The translations under genes were made by a program, and so were the position numbers. 47,986 nt of DNA from an uncultured Halomicronema sp. (GTDB lineage Bacteria > Cyanobacteriota > Cyanobacteriia > Phormidesmidales > Phormidesmidaceae), in NCBI GenBank assembly GCA_937899725.1, contig CALCCA010000126.1, positions 1 through 47,986 of the forward strand. The letters are read 5' to 3'. How positions within the stretch are numbered: the first letter of the stretch is position 1; every line of letters begins with the position of its first letter. Of this stretch, positions 15,224 through 23,720 are shown one piece after another. The notes under the pieces are model-generated. The model saw only the letters and a list, made by a program, of their open reading frames with translations, was not told the origin of the DNA and did no database searches.

Positions 15224-16512
15224 CGTTTAGCGTATGGCTTTGTGGTGAGGACGGGTTTGCCAGTTGACATCACCTGCTCGATAATATCGGCGGCTTGTGG
15301 GGCTCCCCCACTCGCTTGAATTGCTTGCTGCAGACGCGCCGCCTGCTGGCGATACGAGGCTTGGGTCAAGACCTGGCAAATTTTGCGGCGCAGCTTTGGC
15401 ACGGTCAGCTGATTGGGCAAAATGAACTCTCCGGTGCCAGTCCAGGCGATGCGGGCGGCGACGCCGGGCTGATCATTGGTAATGGGAATCGCCACTAGGG
15501 GGACGCCGTTGCTCAAGGATTCCAGCACGGTGTTCATGCCAGCGTGGGTAATGGTCAGCGCCGCCTTTGGCAACAGCTCCAGTTGGGGCGCATAGCCAAC
15601 CACCAGCGGTGAGCCTGGTAAAGCGGGCAGTGATTCGGGCTGAGCCCCGCCCCCCAGCGCCATCACTAACTGCACATCAAGACCTTGACAGGCCGCCGCG
15701 ATCGCCTCAAACAGCCAGAGCAGTCGATTTTGTAGCGTTCCTAAAGAGGCATAAATCAGCGGTTGCCCGGTCAGCTGCTCAAAGGGAAACGCCGTCGACT
15801 CGCGACTGGCAGGATTGACATAGGGCCCTGTGAAGTGAAAACAGGCGGGTAAAAACTGCCGAGGAAACGCAAACTCAGCTGGTTGCTGGCAAATTTGAGC
15901 CAGCTCCGAATAGGCATCGTTTTGCGATCGCAGCGGCGGTAAGTGCCACTGCTGCCGATAATCGGCAATCTGCCGCATACTGCTATTCGCCAGAAGGGCC
16001 AGCAGCTGATAACCGGCTTGGTTGCGCAGCCGAGCCCAGCCCGCCGAACCGTAGTGCCAAGGGGTGAAAAAAGGCGGCACGTCAGGCTCAGGATTTAGCA
16101 TCAGGGCACAGCAGACAGTAATAAAAGGCAAGTTCAGCACTTGAGCCACGGTCGAACCGCCATGCAAGGCTTGGTCAATGAGTAGGCAATCAACCCCGGC
16201 TGTTTTGAGGGCAGCTGGCCCTTCGGCCAACAGGACGGCGGTGGCCCGTTTGACCAACGCGAGCGAATAGCGCAGCGCGGCGATGCCACTCAGTGCGCCC
16301 AATTGGTGCAGCGACTGTGGGGTCGAGCCCTGGGGAAACTCAGTGGTGCCGATCGCGAGAAACTCCAGCCCCGCCGCCAGCACTTTGGTTTTGCCGTCCA
16401 GCAGGCCAACTACGGTCACGCGGTGCGATCGCCGTTGCAGTTCACCCCCTAAGGCGAGCATCGGATTGAGATGCCCTGTGAGAGTCGGGCAGAGGATGCC
16501 GATGTGAGTCAT
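15220..16512 (-). CDS. Family 1 glycosyltransferase, MGT/CrtX (UGT) type
   Basis: A 430-residue GT-B enzyme that transfers a sugar from a nucleotide diphosphate to a small hydrophobic acceptor. The N-terminus GILCPTLTGHLNPMLALGG is typical of zeaxanthin glucosyltransferase (CrtX) and macrolide glycosyltransferases. The donor-binding C-terminal domain shows PLIYASLGTLQN near 245 and the PSPG-like box THAGMNTVLESLSNGVP near 320-336, followed by PITNDQPGVAARI. A carotenoid glycoside acceptor is plausible in a cyanobacterium but not shown. It lies 14 bp downstream of the SnoaL-like gene and overlaps the 59-aa ORF by 4 bp. Confidence 0.87.
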   Translation of the reverse strand: MTHIGILCPTLTGHLNPMLALGGELQRRSHRVTVVGLLDGKTKVLAAGLEFLAIGTTEFPQGSTPQSLHQLGALSGIAALRYSLALVKRATAVLLAEGPAALKTAGVDCLLIDQALHGGSTVAQVLNLPFITVCCALMLNPEPDVPPFFTPWHYGSAGWARLRNQAGYQLLALLANSSMRQIADYRQQWHLPPLRSQNDAYSELAQICQQPAEFAFPRQFLPACFHFTGPYVNPASRESTAFPFEQLTGQPLIYASLGTLQNRLLWLFEAIAAACQGLDVQLVMALGGGAQPESLPALPGSPLVVGYAPQLELLPKAALTITHAGMNTVLESLSNGVPLVAIPITNDQPGVAARIAWTGTGEFILPNQLTVPKLRRKICQVLTQASYRQQAARLQQAIQASGGAPQAADIIEQVMSTGKPVLTTKPYAKR

Positions 16513-16526
16513 TGCGGGTGGCCCGG

Positions 16527-16949
16527 CTACGCGGCCTCTTTGAGCTGATCGGGGTCAGGCAATCGCAGCGTGTAGACCGCCGGAATATCCCAGGCTTCGA
16601 TGATGCGATCGCTGACGATGCGCCAGACCACCACAGCGTCTAGCTCAAACGATTCATCGGCAAATGACATGCTCGGATTGGCGTGGACGACTACCAGCTC
16701 TTCCCCCACGGGAATGACTTTGAGAGTCGAGACCCGAAAGGTGTCGTTAGTCAGGGCACCCAGTTTTTGAAAAAATGCCTGCAGACCGCTGAGACCCACA
16801 TAGTCACCGGCGATCTCTGGCAGACTCGGGTTGAAGTAGTGCCAGACAAAGTTATTCGAGATTAAGTCTTTCGCACTCGCCAGGTCATGGGGCAGCACCT
16901 TTTCCAAACGTTCTAAAAGTGACAAATTAGTTTGTACAGCTGTTTTCAT
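16527..16949 (-). CDS. SnoaL/NTF2-like protein
   Basis: A 140-residue cone-shaped alpha+beta fold protein. Visible features are a helix ending in LISNNFVWHYFNP, the GLSGLQAFFQKLG helix, and closing strands (LVVVHANPSMSF, LDAVVVWRIVSDRIIEAWD) typical of SnoaL-like nuclear-transport-factor-2 folds. These are small-molecule binding proteins or polyketide-type cyclases and isomerases. It is the first gene of the operon with the glycosyltransferase, the small ORF, the hydrolase and the GNAT, hinting at modification of a small lipophilic metabolite. The divergent histidine kinase and palindrome site B lie upstream. Confidence 0.78.
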   Translation of the reverse strand: MKTAVQTNLSLLERLEKVLPHDLASAKDLISNNFVWHYFNPSLPEIAGDYVGLSGLQAFFQKLGALTNDTFRVSTLKVIPVGEELVVVHANPSMSFADESFELDAVVVWRIVSDRIIEAWDIPAVYTLRLPDPDQLKEAA

Positions 16950-17099
16950 AGCTTGAATCCTCTATCAGTAAAGGGGGCGAAGTACTGAAGGAGCTAGGTG
17001 TGGTACCCAAGGAAGCTATTCGCCCCACTAAGTTTTCACTGTAGGTCGGGCGATGAGTCTGTTCTACCTACAGCTGGGTGACCGTTTAGGGGATATTAA

Positions 17100-17115
17100 T
17101 CACCCAGTTGGGTGA
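17100..17115. promoter_or_regulatory. Palindrome TCACCCA-GT-TGGGTGA (site B) with GCAGGAT 10 bp on
   Basis: It lies between the divergent SnoaL operon (start 16949) and histidine kinase 1 (start 17199). GGGT is followed after exactly 10 bp by GCAGGAT, as at sites D and E. A further half-site CTGGGTGAC is at 17074-17082. It is a candidate shared operator. Confidence 0.55.
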
Positions 17116-17198
17116 TCCTGGCGGCAGGATTACAACCGGTTAATCCTTTTATAGACTGGAGATAAACGACACGATATTGTCAGCTTTGGCGATGAGCT

Positions 17199-18653
17199 AT
17201 GGGCCTGTTCTTCATTCCTAAACTATTCCAAAACTGGCAACAATACATCTACCAAGTGCAGCAGGCTCCCCCTCCTTCGGCGGCGTATTGCGCTTGGCGG
17301 CATCGCTTTATCCAAGAGCGGCTACGGCTGGGTCTTTGGGCCGCCGGTATTTTTCTCTTGGTTTTAGTGCTTCTCACCTTTGGGCTGATTGTGCCGGCGA
17401 TCGCCCGCACCGGCCAGGCAGAGCTGATGCCCAGCCGTTACGAGATCGTGGCTGCTCTGTGTATGGCCGCATCAAGACTGCTGGGCATCTGGCTAGGCTT
17501 GATCTTCCTCTCATCGCAGTCACTGTCATTAGCCCAAACGCGCTTAGCTTTTTGGGGCTATTCAGGCGCAGTCATGGTGATTCCCCAGATTCATCACCTG
17601 CTAGCGGGTGAGACAAGTCTGGATTTTGCTGGGTGGAGCCTCTTTTTTTTGATTCAGGCGACCATGATTCCGGTGCAGTGGCAGTGGCACGTGATCTCTC
17701 AGGTCGGGTTTCTCAGTTTGATCAGCGTTTCGATGTTGGTGCTGGGTTTTGATGCGCCGGCGCTGCCTCAAGCGCTGCAGCTGCCGGCCTATATCATGGT
17801 GATCTTGCTCGCCCTGATCAGCTTTGGCATTGCCGACCTGGGTGTCTACCTTTATGAGCGGCTGTTGATTCGAGAGTTTGAGCTCCGGCAGCAGCTGCAG
17901 CTATTTCTGCATGCGGTGTCTCACGATCTACGGAATCCGGTCACGGGCACGCTGATGTTATTGAATAGCCTGCTGCCAGGCGAAGAAAAAGTCACCCTCG
18001 ATCGCCGCGTGATTACCCGCATGGCCAAAAGCCATGAGCAGCAGTTACAGCTGATTAATTCTCTGTTAGAGGCGCATACGCAAGAACTGAGCGGGATCTC
18101 ACTACAGTTGCAGCCCGTTGGCCTGTACGACTTGGTCAAAGAGATCACGGCCGATTTTCACCTGGGGTTAAAGCAGGTACAAGGGCACATCGTGGTCTTG
18201 ATACCGGCGGGTCTACCTCGGGTCAGAGCTGATGCGCTGCAGCTACAGCGGGTCTACGACAACCTCATCTCCAATGCTTTTCAATACAACCGCTCTGGGG
18301 TCTGCGTCACCCTTAATGCCAGTTTGCGCGGTCAATACTTGCACTGTACGGTCAGCGATGATGGTCAGGGCATCAGTGAGCTGCCGGGCGATCGCCCGCA
18401 ATTTTCCTCAAATCAACCCGCCCCGCCAGACTCCAACCAGGGGCTATTCGATTGCTACACTCGTGGCCTCAACCGTCGCCAGCCTCTGCACTTGGGGCTG
18501 GGCCTATATATTTGTCGGCAGATTGTCGAAGCTCACGGGGGCCAAATTGGGGTAGATAGTCAGTTAGACCAGGGCACCACCTTCTGGTTTACCTTGCCGC
18601 TGGCCGCTGCTACACAACTTAGCCACGGTTCAAGACGACTCGGTCATTCTTAA
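17199..18653 (+). CDS. Membrane histidine kinase 1 (HisKA + HATPase_c)
   Basis: A 484-residue sensor kinase. Five to six hydrophobic helices occupy residues ~45-215 with short loops and no large periplasmic sensor, so it probably senses the membrane itself or a quinone-like cue. The H-box FLHAVSHDLRNPVTG carries the phospho-acceptor H242. The N-box is YDNLISNAFQYN at 353-364, G1 is DDGQGI at 388-393, and G2 is GLGLYICRQIVEAHGG at 433-448. No response regulator is adjacent. A small membrane protein gene follows after 46 bp. It is strongly similar, even at DNA level around the H-box, to kinase 2 at 19978. Confidence 0.92.
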   Translation: MGLFFIPKLFQNWQQYIYQVQQAPPPSAAYCAWRHRFIQERLRLGLWAAGIFLLVLVLLTFGLIVPAIARTGQAELMPSRYEIVAALCMAASRLLGIWLGLIFLSSQSLSLAQTRLAFWGYSGAVMVIPQIHHLLAGETSLDFAGWSLFFLIQATMIPVQWQWHVISQVGFLSLISVSMLVLGFDAPALPQALQLPAYIMVILLALISFGIADLGVYLYERLLIREFELRQQLQLFLHAVSHDLRNPVTGTLMLLNSLLPGEEKVTLDRRVITRMAKSHEQQLQLINSLLEAHTQELSGISLQLQPVGLYDLVKEITADFHLGLKQVQGHIVVLIPAGLPRVRADALQLQRVYDNLISNAFQYNRSGVCVTLNASLRGQYLHCTVSDDGQGISELPGDRPQFSSNQPAPPDSNQGLFDCYTRGLNRRQPLHLGLGLYICRQIVEAHGGQIGVDSQLDQGTTFWFTLPLAAATQLSHGSRRLGHS

Positions 18654-18699
18654 GCTGCTTGCGCTAAAGCACAAACAAAATACTAAATCAAGGATACAA

Positions 18700-19014
18700 A
18701 TGGGACAAAAATCTGCCAAATCCAATTCCAAGAATCGAGCAACAGCGGTGATTTGGGGCTCTGCTGTGGGCCTATTCGCCCTGTGTATTCCGTTAACTGC
18801 AGTGGCGAAAAGTGGACCGATACTCCCCATTCTGGTGATGCTGGGTGCAAGTAGTGGCACCGCCGCAGTCTGGCTAACACCAGGGCAGCGCCGCCGAGAA
18901 GAGACGCTGGCCCTCAAGGCTTTAGAAGACCGAGTCATGAATTTAGAGACCATTTATACGAGCCTGCCAGATTTTGAGCAACCGCCTCAGTTGATGAATA
19001 AAGATGGCTACTGA
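18700..19014 (+). CDS. Small membrane protein with C-terminal helix
   Basis: A 104-residue protein with a basic N-terminus (KSAKSNSKNR), two hydrophobic segments (~16-37 and ~40-60, separated by a short SG turn) and a charged helical tail (RRREETLALKALEDRVMNLE) likely to form a coiled coil. AAGGA lies 5 nt before the ATG. It follows histidine kinase 1 by 46 bp on the same strand, so it may be co-transcribed and act as an accessory; that is inference. Family not recognised. Confidence 0.65.
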   Translation: MGQKSAKSNSKNRATAVIWGSAVGLFALCIPLTAVAKSGPILPILVMLGASSGTAAVWLTPGQRRREETLALKALEDRVMNLETIYTSLPDFEQPPQLMNKDGY

Positions 19015-19116
19015 AAACACGCCATCCAGGCCATGACACGAGCCTAGCGAGAACGCTTTACGACGCATCAATTTTAGAAACTCAAGGGGAAAACCAGATC
19101 GATTCTCTCCGACGAC

Positions 19117-19177
19117 TCACCCAGGGAGGTATCTCTAAAAACCCGCCTGGGTGAACCGCCTAAGCTCATCTGGGTGA
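19117..19177. promoter_or_regulatory. Cluster of CACCCA/TGGGTG half-sites (site C)
   Basis: Three half-sites: TCACCCAG at 19117-19124, CTGGGTGA at 19147-19154 and CTGGGTGA at 19170-19177, just upstream of the secreted-protein gene. The first two form a dyad with a long spacer. They are the same half-sites as in palindromes A, B, D and E. Confidence 0.45.
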
Positions 19178-19237
19178 CGTGGTGTGACCTTCTCTCCAGG
19201 CCGACTGAACCGGTATTTTTCCATGAGGGTTTATGGC

Positions 19238-19609
19238 ATGTCTGCGCGTAAGTTCATGACAAGTTTGGGCTTGGGCGTGAGCAGTGCGCTCGTAGCGACC
19301 GTCGCCCTGGCAGCTCCGACTCCCGTGACTGAACCTGGCTGTGAGGCGATCGAGTGCACCACCCTTGTCGTCATCGCAGAATCAGAAGCTCCCCCACTGT
19401 GGCCTTTCATCGGTGCGCACCCATCGAAATCGCTAGAGCTGGTGGACGGTGTGCAAGCTCACTTTTGGGAACGGGGAGGCATGGCCTCGCTGCAGTGGAT
19501 GCAAGATGATTCGCTTGACGTTTTGAGCTATCGTCAAGCAATCTTTTCGCCAGAAGCCGCGATCGCGATGGCGACCTCGATGGCGACTGAGCCGCCGTAC
19601 TCACCTTAA
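19238..19609 (+). CDS. Secreted small protein, function unknown
   Basis: A 123-residue product from ATG 19238, chosen because GAGGG sits ~8 nt upstream and because it places a clean signal peptide at the start (MSARKFMTSLGLGV, then a hydrophobic run ending VALAAP). The frame is open back to a GTG at 19184. The mature part has two nearby cysteines (PGCEAIECTT) and a tryptophan-rich middle (LWPFIG, FWERGGMASLQW). No domain recognised. It sits between the two kinases, and its last codons abut a relic of a kinase gene, so the C-terminus may have been altered by that rearrangement. Confidence 0.55.
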   Translation: MSARKFMTSLGLGVSSALVATVALAAPTPVTEPGCEAIECTTLVVIAESEAPPLWPFIGAHPSKSLELVDGVQAHFWERGGMASLQWMQDDSLDVLSYRQAIFSPEAAIAMATSMATEPPYSP

Positions 19610-19842
19610 GGATTCGCTGCGTGTAAGCGATCGCCTACAGTCAACTTCAACTCAACTGCCTCAGCCCGCCCCCAACCAGTGGATCTTTGATCGCTACAGT
19701 CGGGGGCGCAATCATGACCAACCGCTGCTCCTGGGCCTCGGGCTCAACATTTATCAGCAAATCATTGAAGCCCACGGTGGGCAAATCGGCGTTGAGAGTA
19801 ATACTCAACAGGGCAACGTTTTGGTTTGTGCTGCCGATTGAT
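19605..19842 (+). pseudogene. Relic of a third histidine kinase (HATPase_c end)
   Basis: The frame reads LRVSDRLQST, then APNQWIFDRYSRGRNHDQ, LGLGLNIYQQIIEAHGGQIG and VESNTQQG, then a frameshift and stop. It is nearly identical to the last ~75 residues of kinase 2 (NQWLFDRYSRGRNHHQ ... LGLGLNICQQIIEAHGG). The original WFVLPID end is still readable one frame over after a single-base change near 19815. The front of the gene (membrane domain, H-box, N-box) is missing. So a third tandem copy existed here and has been lost. Confidence 0.88.
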
Positions 19843-19977
19843 CCAGTGCCATGATGTTTGGGTCACGGTCTTGTGGGCGTTTCTACATAAGGCATGCAGG
19901 TAGAACTGAAAGTCCTGCTGCGGGCGGCTTGTCATGACTGGAGATGTTCAAACCAAATTTCGGTCTGCTAGGGCAGA

Positions 19978-21462
19978 ATGCGGAGTACTGATTTTATGGC
20001 CTTTGATCCTACATTTCTCAAGATATCTGGGCGGCAGCTGGGTAAACGCTGGACTCAACTGCGGCAGCATCTATCGCTTACCCAATCAAGTGACTATCTG
20101 AAGTGGCGGCAGACATTTTTATACAAGCGGGTGGGCTTTAGTCTCTGGGTGATGCTGGGCTGTTATCTCATGTCCGGCAGTTATGTCCCATACCTTTTGG
20201 TTTATCGTATCGACCAGGCTACTGAATACCTGTCTGGCCTCACCGATAACGCTGCTGCAGTTGCCCTACAGCTTAGGGAAGCCGCAGTCGCGAGCTTTTT
20301 CGTCACCATAGCGCTGTTGGCGCTGTGTTTGCTGCTGCATAAAACCCAGTGGGGACGTCGCTATCCGGAAATTCTGTTTTTAGTATCGGCCTGCTCGGTG
20401 AATGGCTTTTCGCGTCAAGTCGTTTACTCGCTTCACCATATCCCGGCTGAGCCCGTGCCAACAGTGTTCTTAGCCCTAGCGGTGCTGCTGCCGCTGCGCT
20501 GGCCGCTGCATCTGCTGTCTCAGGCGCTGTCGGTGATCTACTTTGGCGTTGTGCTGCCGCTGCTGGGGATCACTCACATAGGCGATGTTGCGATGTTTAA
20601 CGGCGTTGACATTTGGCTCACCTTTACTGACTTGGCTTGGGTTTGCGTCATTTGCAATATTGGCGTGTGGGTCTATGAGCGACTGCAGATCTCAGCGTTT
20701 GAGTCGCAGCGACAGCAGCAGCTATTGCTGCATGCGGTGTCTCACGACTTACGAAATCCGGTCACGGGCACGCTGATGCTGTTGAATAATCTGCTGTTGG
20801 GGGATGAAAAAGTTACCCTCGATCGCGCCGTCATTGCCCGCATGGCTAGAGGCCAAGAACAACAGTTACAACTCATCAATTCGCTGTTAGAGGTGCATGC
20901 TCAAAACCTGAACGGCGTTTCATTACAGGTGCGATTGCTCAGCCTAAACAATCTGGTTAAGGACATTACCGAGGATTTTGAGCTGCGGCTCAAACAGGCG
21001 CGAGGCCAGATGGTGGTTTCATTGCCTGCCGATTTGCCGGACGTCAGAGCCGATGCGCTACACCTACATCGCGTTTACGAAAACCTCATCTCAAATGCTC
21101 TGCAGTATAACCAGGCTGGCGTGTGTGTGACGCTTAGTGCCAGCCAACAAGGACACTATGTCTGCTGCACAGTCAATGATAATGGTGAGGGGATTCGTGA
21201 GCTGACGAGCGATCGCCAACAGGCACCCGCAAATCAGCAGTCCCCGACCGCCCCCAACCAGTGGCTTTTCGATCGCTATAGTCGAGGTCGCAATCATCAC
21301 CAGCCGCTGCACTTGGGCTTAGGACTCAACATTTGTCAGCAAATCATTGAAGCCCACGGCGGGCAAATCGGTGTTGAGAGCACTGCTAATCAGGGCACCA
21401 CTTTTTGGTTTACCCTGCCAATTGCGACCCATGCTGTGAAGGGTAATGGGGTTAGTAGTTAA
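19978..21462 (+). CDS. Membrane histidine kinase 2 (HisKA + HATPase_c)
   Basis: A 494-residue paralogue of kinase 1, with several hydrophobic helices between ~52 and ~235, then the H-box LLHAVSHDLRNPVTG with H256. The N-box is YENLISNALQYN near 367, G1 is NDNGEGI, and G2 is GLGLNICQQIIEAHGG near 445. Its catalytic half is the closer relative of the relic at 19605. There is no response regulator next to it, so it is an orphan kinase, or it shares the regulator at 27851, though that one belongs to a different kinase class. ATG 19978 is preceded by AGGG; ATG 19996 (MAFD) is also possible. Confidence 0.92.
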   Translation: MRSTDFMAFDPTFLKISGRQLGKRWTQLRQHLSLTQSSDYLKWRQTFLYKRVGFSLWVMLGCYLMSGSYVPYLLVYRIDQATEYLSGLTDNAAAVALQLREAAVASFFVTIALLALCLLLHKTQWGRRYPEILFLVSACSVNGFSRQVVYSLHHIPAEPVPTVFLALAVLLPLRWPLHLLSQALSVIYFGVVLPLLGITHIGDVAMFNGVDIWLTFTDLAWVCVICNIGVWVYERLQISAFESQRQQQLLLHAVSHDLRNPVTGTLMLLNNLLLGDEKVTLDRAVIARMARGQEQQLQLINSLLEVHAQNLNGVSLQVRLLSLNNLVKDITEDFELRLKQARGQMVVSLPADLPDVRADALHLHRVYENLISNALQYNQAGVCVTLSASQQGHYVCCTVNDNGEGIRELTSDRQQAPANQQSPTAPNQWLFDRYSRGRNHHQPLHLGLGLNICQQIIEAHGGQIGVESTANQGTTFWFTLPIATHAVKGNGVSS

Positions 21463-21490
21463 GCACGATTTTTGTAGGCAATTCATCGGA

Positions 21491-22162
21491 TTAGGCACAC
21501 AAGCGACCATCTTCCATGTGCAGATGACGTTCGGCAATGTCGAGAATGCGGTTGTCATGGGTGACCAGCAGGACGGTGCAGTGCTGTTGGTGAGCGAGCT
21601 GCTGAACCAGGGTCACCACATCGCGTCCGGAGTGGCTATCGAGAGAGGACGTCGGTTCGTCAGCGAGCACGATTTTGGGCTCTGAAACTAGGGCACGGGC
21701 GATCGCCACCCGCTGTTTTTGCCCCCCAGAAAGCTGGTCGGGATGCTTGTGACTGTGTTCTCCGAGACCCACTGCCGACAGCATGGCGTGCGATCGCGAT
21801 CGCCGCTCTCGCTGGGGAAGCGGGTGCAGCTTCAGCGCCATCTCCACGTTTTCTGCCGCCGTCAGACAGTCCAGCAGATTGTGGGACTGAAAGATAAAGC
21901 CGATCTGATGGCGGATTTTCACTAATTGTCGTTTTTTCGCACCGTTCAATGCCTGGCCGAGAATCTGCAAGCTCCCGTCTTGAACAGAGCGGAGTGCTCC
22001 CATCAGGGTAAGCAGCGTCGTTTTGCCACTGCCCGAGGGGCCGGTGAGCAGCACAATTTCGCCCGGATACAGCGCCAGGTTGATGTCGCTGAGGACAGTA
22101 CGGCGTAAGTTGCCTTTGCCAAAGGTGTGGGTGAGGTTTTGGATGGTGACGGTGGGGTGCAT
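21491..22162 (-). CDS. devA: ABC exporter ATP-binding subunit, DevA family
   Basis: A 223-residue ATPase of the MacB/LolD class that powers a DevBCA-type tripartite exporter with a TolC-like outer membrane channel. [19 protein letters not shown] at the N-terminus is typical of DevA. Walker A is GPSGSGKTT near 41-49, the signature is [15 protein letters not shown] near 143, and Walker B is [11 protein letters not shown] near 166. ATG 22162 is chosen on family grounds; the frame stays open into a tandem repeat (22165-22231) that would add an implausible HP-rich N-terminus. It is the third gene of the leftward devB-devC-devA operon. In heterocyst formers this exporter handles envelope glycolipids; here the substrate is unknown. 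Confidence 0.9.
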   Translation of the reverse strand: MHPTVTIQNLTHTFGKGNLRRTVLSDINLALYPGEIVLLTGPSGSGKTTLLTLMGALRSVQDGSLQILGQALNGAKKRQLVKIRHQIGFIFQSHNLLDCLTAAENVEMALKLHPLPQRERRSRSHAMLSAVGLGEHSHKHPDQLSGGQKQRVAIARALVSEPKIVLADEPTSSLDSHSGRDVVTLVQQLAHQQHCTVLLVTHDNRILDIAERHLHMEDGRLCA

Positions 22163-22164
22163 TT

Positions 22165-22231
22165 GGGTGTGAGGGTGATGGGGTGGATGGGTGATGGGGG
22201 TGGATGGGTGATGGGGGTGGATGGGTCTGTA
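22165..22231. repeat. G-rich tandem repeat upstream of devA
   Basis: Tandem copies of about 18-20 bp built on GGTGGATGGGTGATGGGG, with a similar degenerate stretch at 23588-23627 upstream of devC. Such slippage-prone tracts lie exactly between the exporter genes and just before their start codons. Confidence 0.7.
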
Positions 22232-22341
22232 GGGGCGAGGCATTTTGGCTATAGCTGATTGGTTTAGAAAGTCGCGTTATCCACAAAATGCCTCGCCCCG
22301 GCGGGATAACGTTATTTTGAAAATGCCTCGCCCCGGCGGGA
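22232..22341. repeat. Palindromic dispersed element between devC and devA
   Basis: GGGGCGAGGCATTTTG (22232-22247) pairs perfectly with CAAAATGCCTCGCCCC (22284-22299). The right arm plus GGCGGGA is then repeated directly at 22320-22341. The same arms occur between devB and devC at 23628-23694. This is a known style of cyanobacterial GAGGCATTTTGCCTC repeat. Confidence 0.85.
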
Positions 22342-22383
22342 GGTTGAATGATTCATCCAAAATCGCCAATTCAAAATCCAACA

Positions 22384-23589
22384 TCAGAACACGTCAGCGG
22401 GGTCAGCCGATTGGAGACGGCGAATGGCGATCGCTCCGGACGCGCCACACATCACCAGCGTCAGCACAAACACCTGCAACGCAACAGCTCCCTTCATCGC
22501 GAGGGGAATGCGAGTCATGGCCGTGAGCACTTGATATAAGCCCACCGAGGCGGTAAAGCCGGGAATGAAGCCCAAAACCGCGAGCAGCATCGCTTCCATC
22601 AGGACGACTCGGAGCAGCGCCCCATCGCTATAACCCATCGCTTTGAGGGTGGCGTATTCGGGCAGGTGATCGCTGATGTCGGTGTAGAGCACCTGATACA
22701 CAATGACGATACCGACGACGAAACCGACAGTGCTGCCAAACCCAAAAATGATGCCGATGGGATCACTGGCATTAAATCGGTGTTCTTTGGCGATGAGTTC
22801 TTCTCTCGTAAGGACTTCGACCGTTGCAGGGAGATGGGCCTGCAGTTGAGCTTGCACAGCGGCGCGATCGCGGCCCGGTTCCAGCGTCAACACGCCAAGG
22901 GTAATTTGCTCCAAACTCTGGTTGCCGTACCACCGGGTATAGGTCAGGTCACTCATGACCACGGTGCCTTTTTCAATCACGGTGCTGCCCAGACTAAACA
23001 GCCCCACCACGGTCACGCGCCGCCGCGCCATCAGGGTTTGGACGTCTCCCGTGGCGGCCCACTGCTGCGGAATATCACCGAGGGAGGGCTGGGAGAGTTC
23101 GTCAAACAGCACGGTTTGGGGAGTGCTGAGGCGATCGCGTTGCGCATTCACCTGGGGCAAATCCAGCACGGGTTGAGTGGGGTTAAAGGCAATCACCCGT
23201 ACCTGAGTCCCAAAGACATCCCCTGCCTCACCCGGTGCCACAGCCGCATCCAGCTGCTCCGGGTTAGTCCAGTTCGCCAAATTCAAATACAGCGGCGCTG
23301 CCGTCGCCACGCCGTCCACCGCCTGAGCTTGCAACAGGTAGGCCCGGGGCAAGGTCGATGGAAAGCGCAATGTCGGGCTAAAAGGTGACATTAAAAATAG
23401 GTCGCCTCGCAGGTTTTCATGCAGGGTCGTGGCACCATCGGAGAGCAGGGTTTCGAGGCCCATCATGGTGAACATCAGAATGTTGGCAAAGCAGACTCCG
23501 GTCAGCGCTACCGCAAGCCGGATCTTTTGGTGAGAAAGCTGCGCCCAAGCAAGCGGTTTAGGTAGACGTGAGAGGAGAGGTTTGAGCAT
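22384..23589 (-). CDS. devC: ABC exporter permease, DevC family
   Basis: A 401-residue FtsX/MacB-type permease. ATG 23589 starts MLKPLLSRLPKPLAWAQLSH, matching DevC proteins; an upstream extension to 23682 runs through repeat DNA and is rejected. The first membrane helix is at ~22-45 (LAVALTGVCFANILMFTMMG), followed by a ~200-residue periplasmic domain and three C-terminal helices (~270-295, ~320-345, ~360-385). The segment YATLKAMGYSDGALLRVVLME before helix 3 is the usual coupling region. It works with the membrane-fusion protein at 23721 and the ATPase at 21491. Confidence 0.92.
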   Translation of the reverse strand: MLKPLLSRLPKPLAWAQLSHQKIRLAVALTGVCFANILMFTMMGLETLLSDGATTLHENLRGDLFLMSPFSPTLRFPSTLPRAYLLQAQAVDGVATAAPLYLNLANWTNPEQLDAAVAPGEAGDVFGTQVRVIAFNPTQPVLDLPQVNAQRDRLSTPQTVLFDELSQPSLGDIPQQWAATGDVQTLMARRRVTVVGLFSLGSTVIEKGTVVMSDLTYTRWYGNQSLEQITLGVLTLEPGRDRAAVQAQLQAHLPATVEVLTREELIAKEHRFNASDPIGIIFGFGSTVGFVVGIVIVYQVLYTDISDHLPEYATLKAMGYSDGALLRVVLMEAMLLAVLGFIPGFTASVGLYQVLTAMTRIPLAMKGAVALQVFVLTLVMCGASGAIAIRRLQSADPADVF

Positions 23590-23627
23590 GGGTGGGGAGT
23601 GGCAGGGTGGACGGGTAATAGGGTGGA

Positions 23628-23694
23628 GGGGCGAGGCATTTTGGGAACAACTTGGTTCTCTAATCCGATTAGCTATTGCCAAAATGCCTCGCCC
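23628..23694. repeat. Palindromic dispersed element between devB and devC
   Basis: GGGCGAGGCATTTTGG (23629-23644) pairs perfectly over 16 bp with CCAAAATGCCTCGCCC (23679-23694). It is the same element family as 22232-22341, in the other intercistronic gap of the exporter operon. Confidence 0.85.
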
Positions 23695-23720
23695 GTAAAT
23701 GGGGTAGGGTAGGTATCGCT

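Noticed and set aside
22163-22243. N-terminal extension of DevA rich in His and Pro
   Set aside because: It is translated tandem-repeat DNA; DevA proteins begin at the internal Met 22162.
22666-23388. 240-codon open frame on + strand antisense to devC
   Set aside because: The devC frame on the other strand has full family motifs; the antisense frame is a by-product of GC-rich codon use.
23590-23682. N-terminal extension of DevC
   Set aside because: Runs through a palindromic repeat; family alignment starts at 23589.
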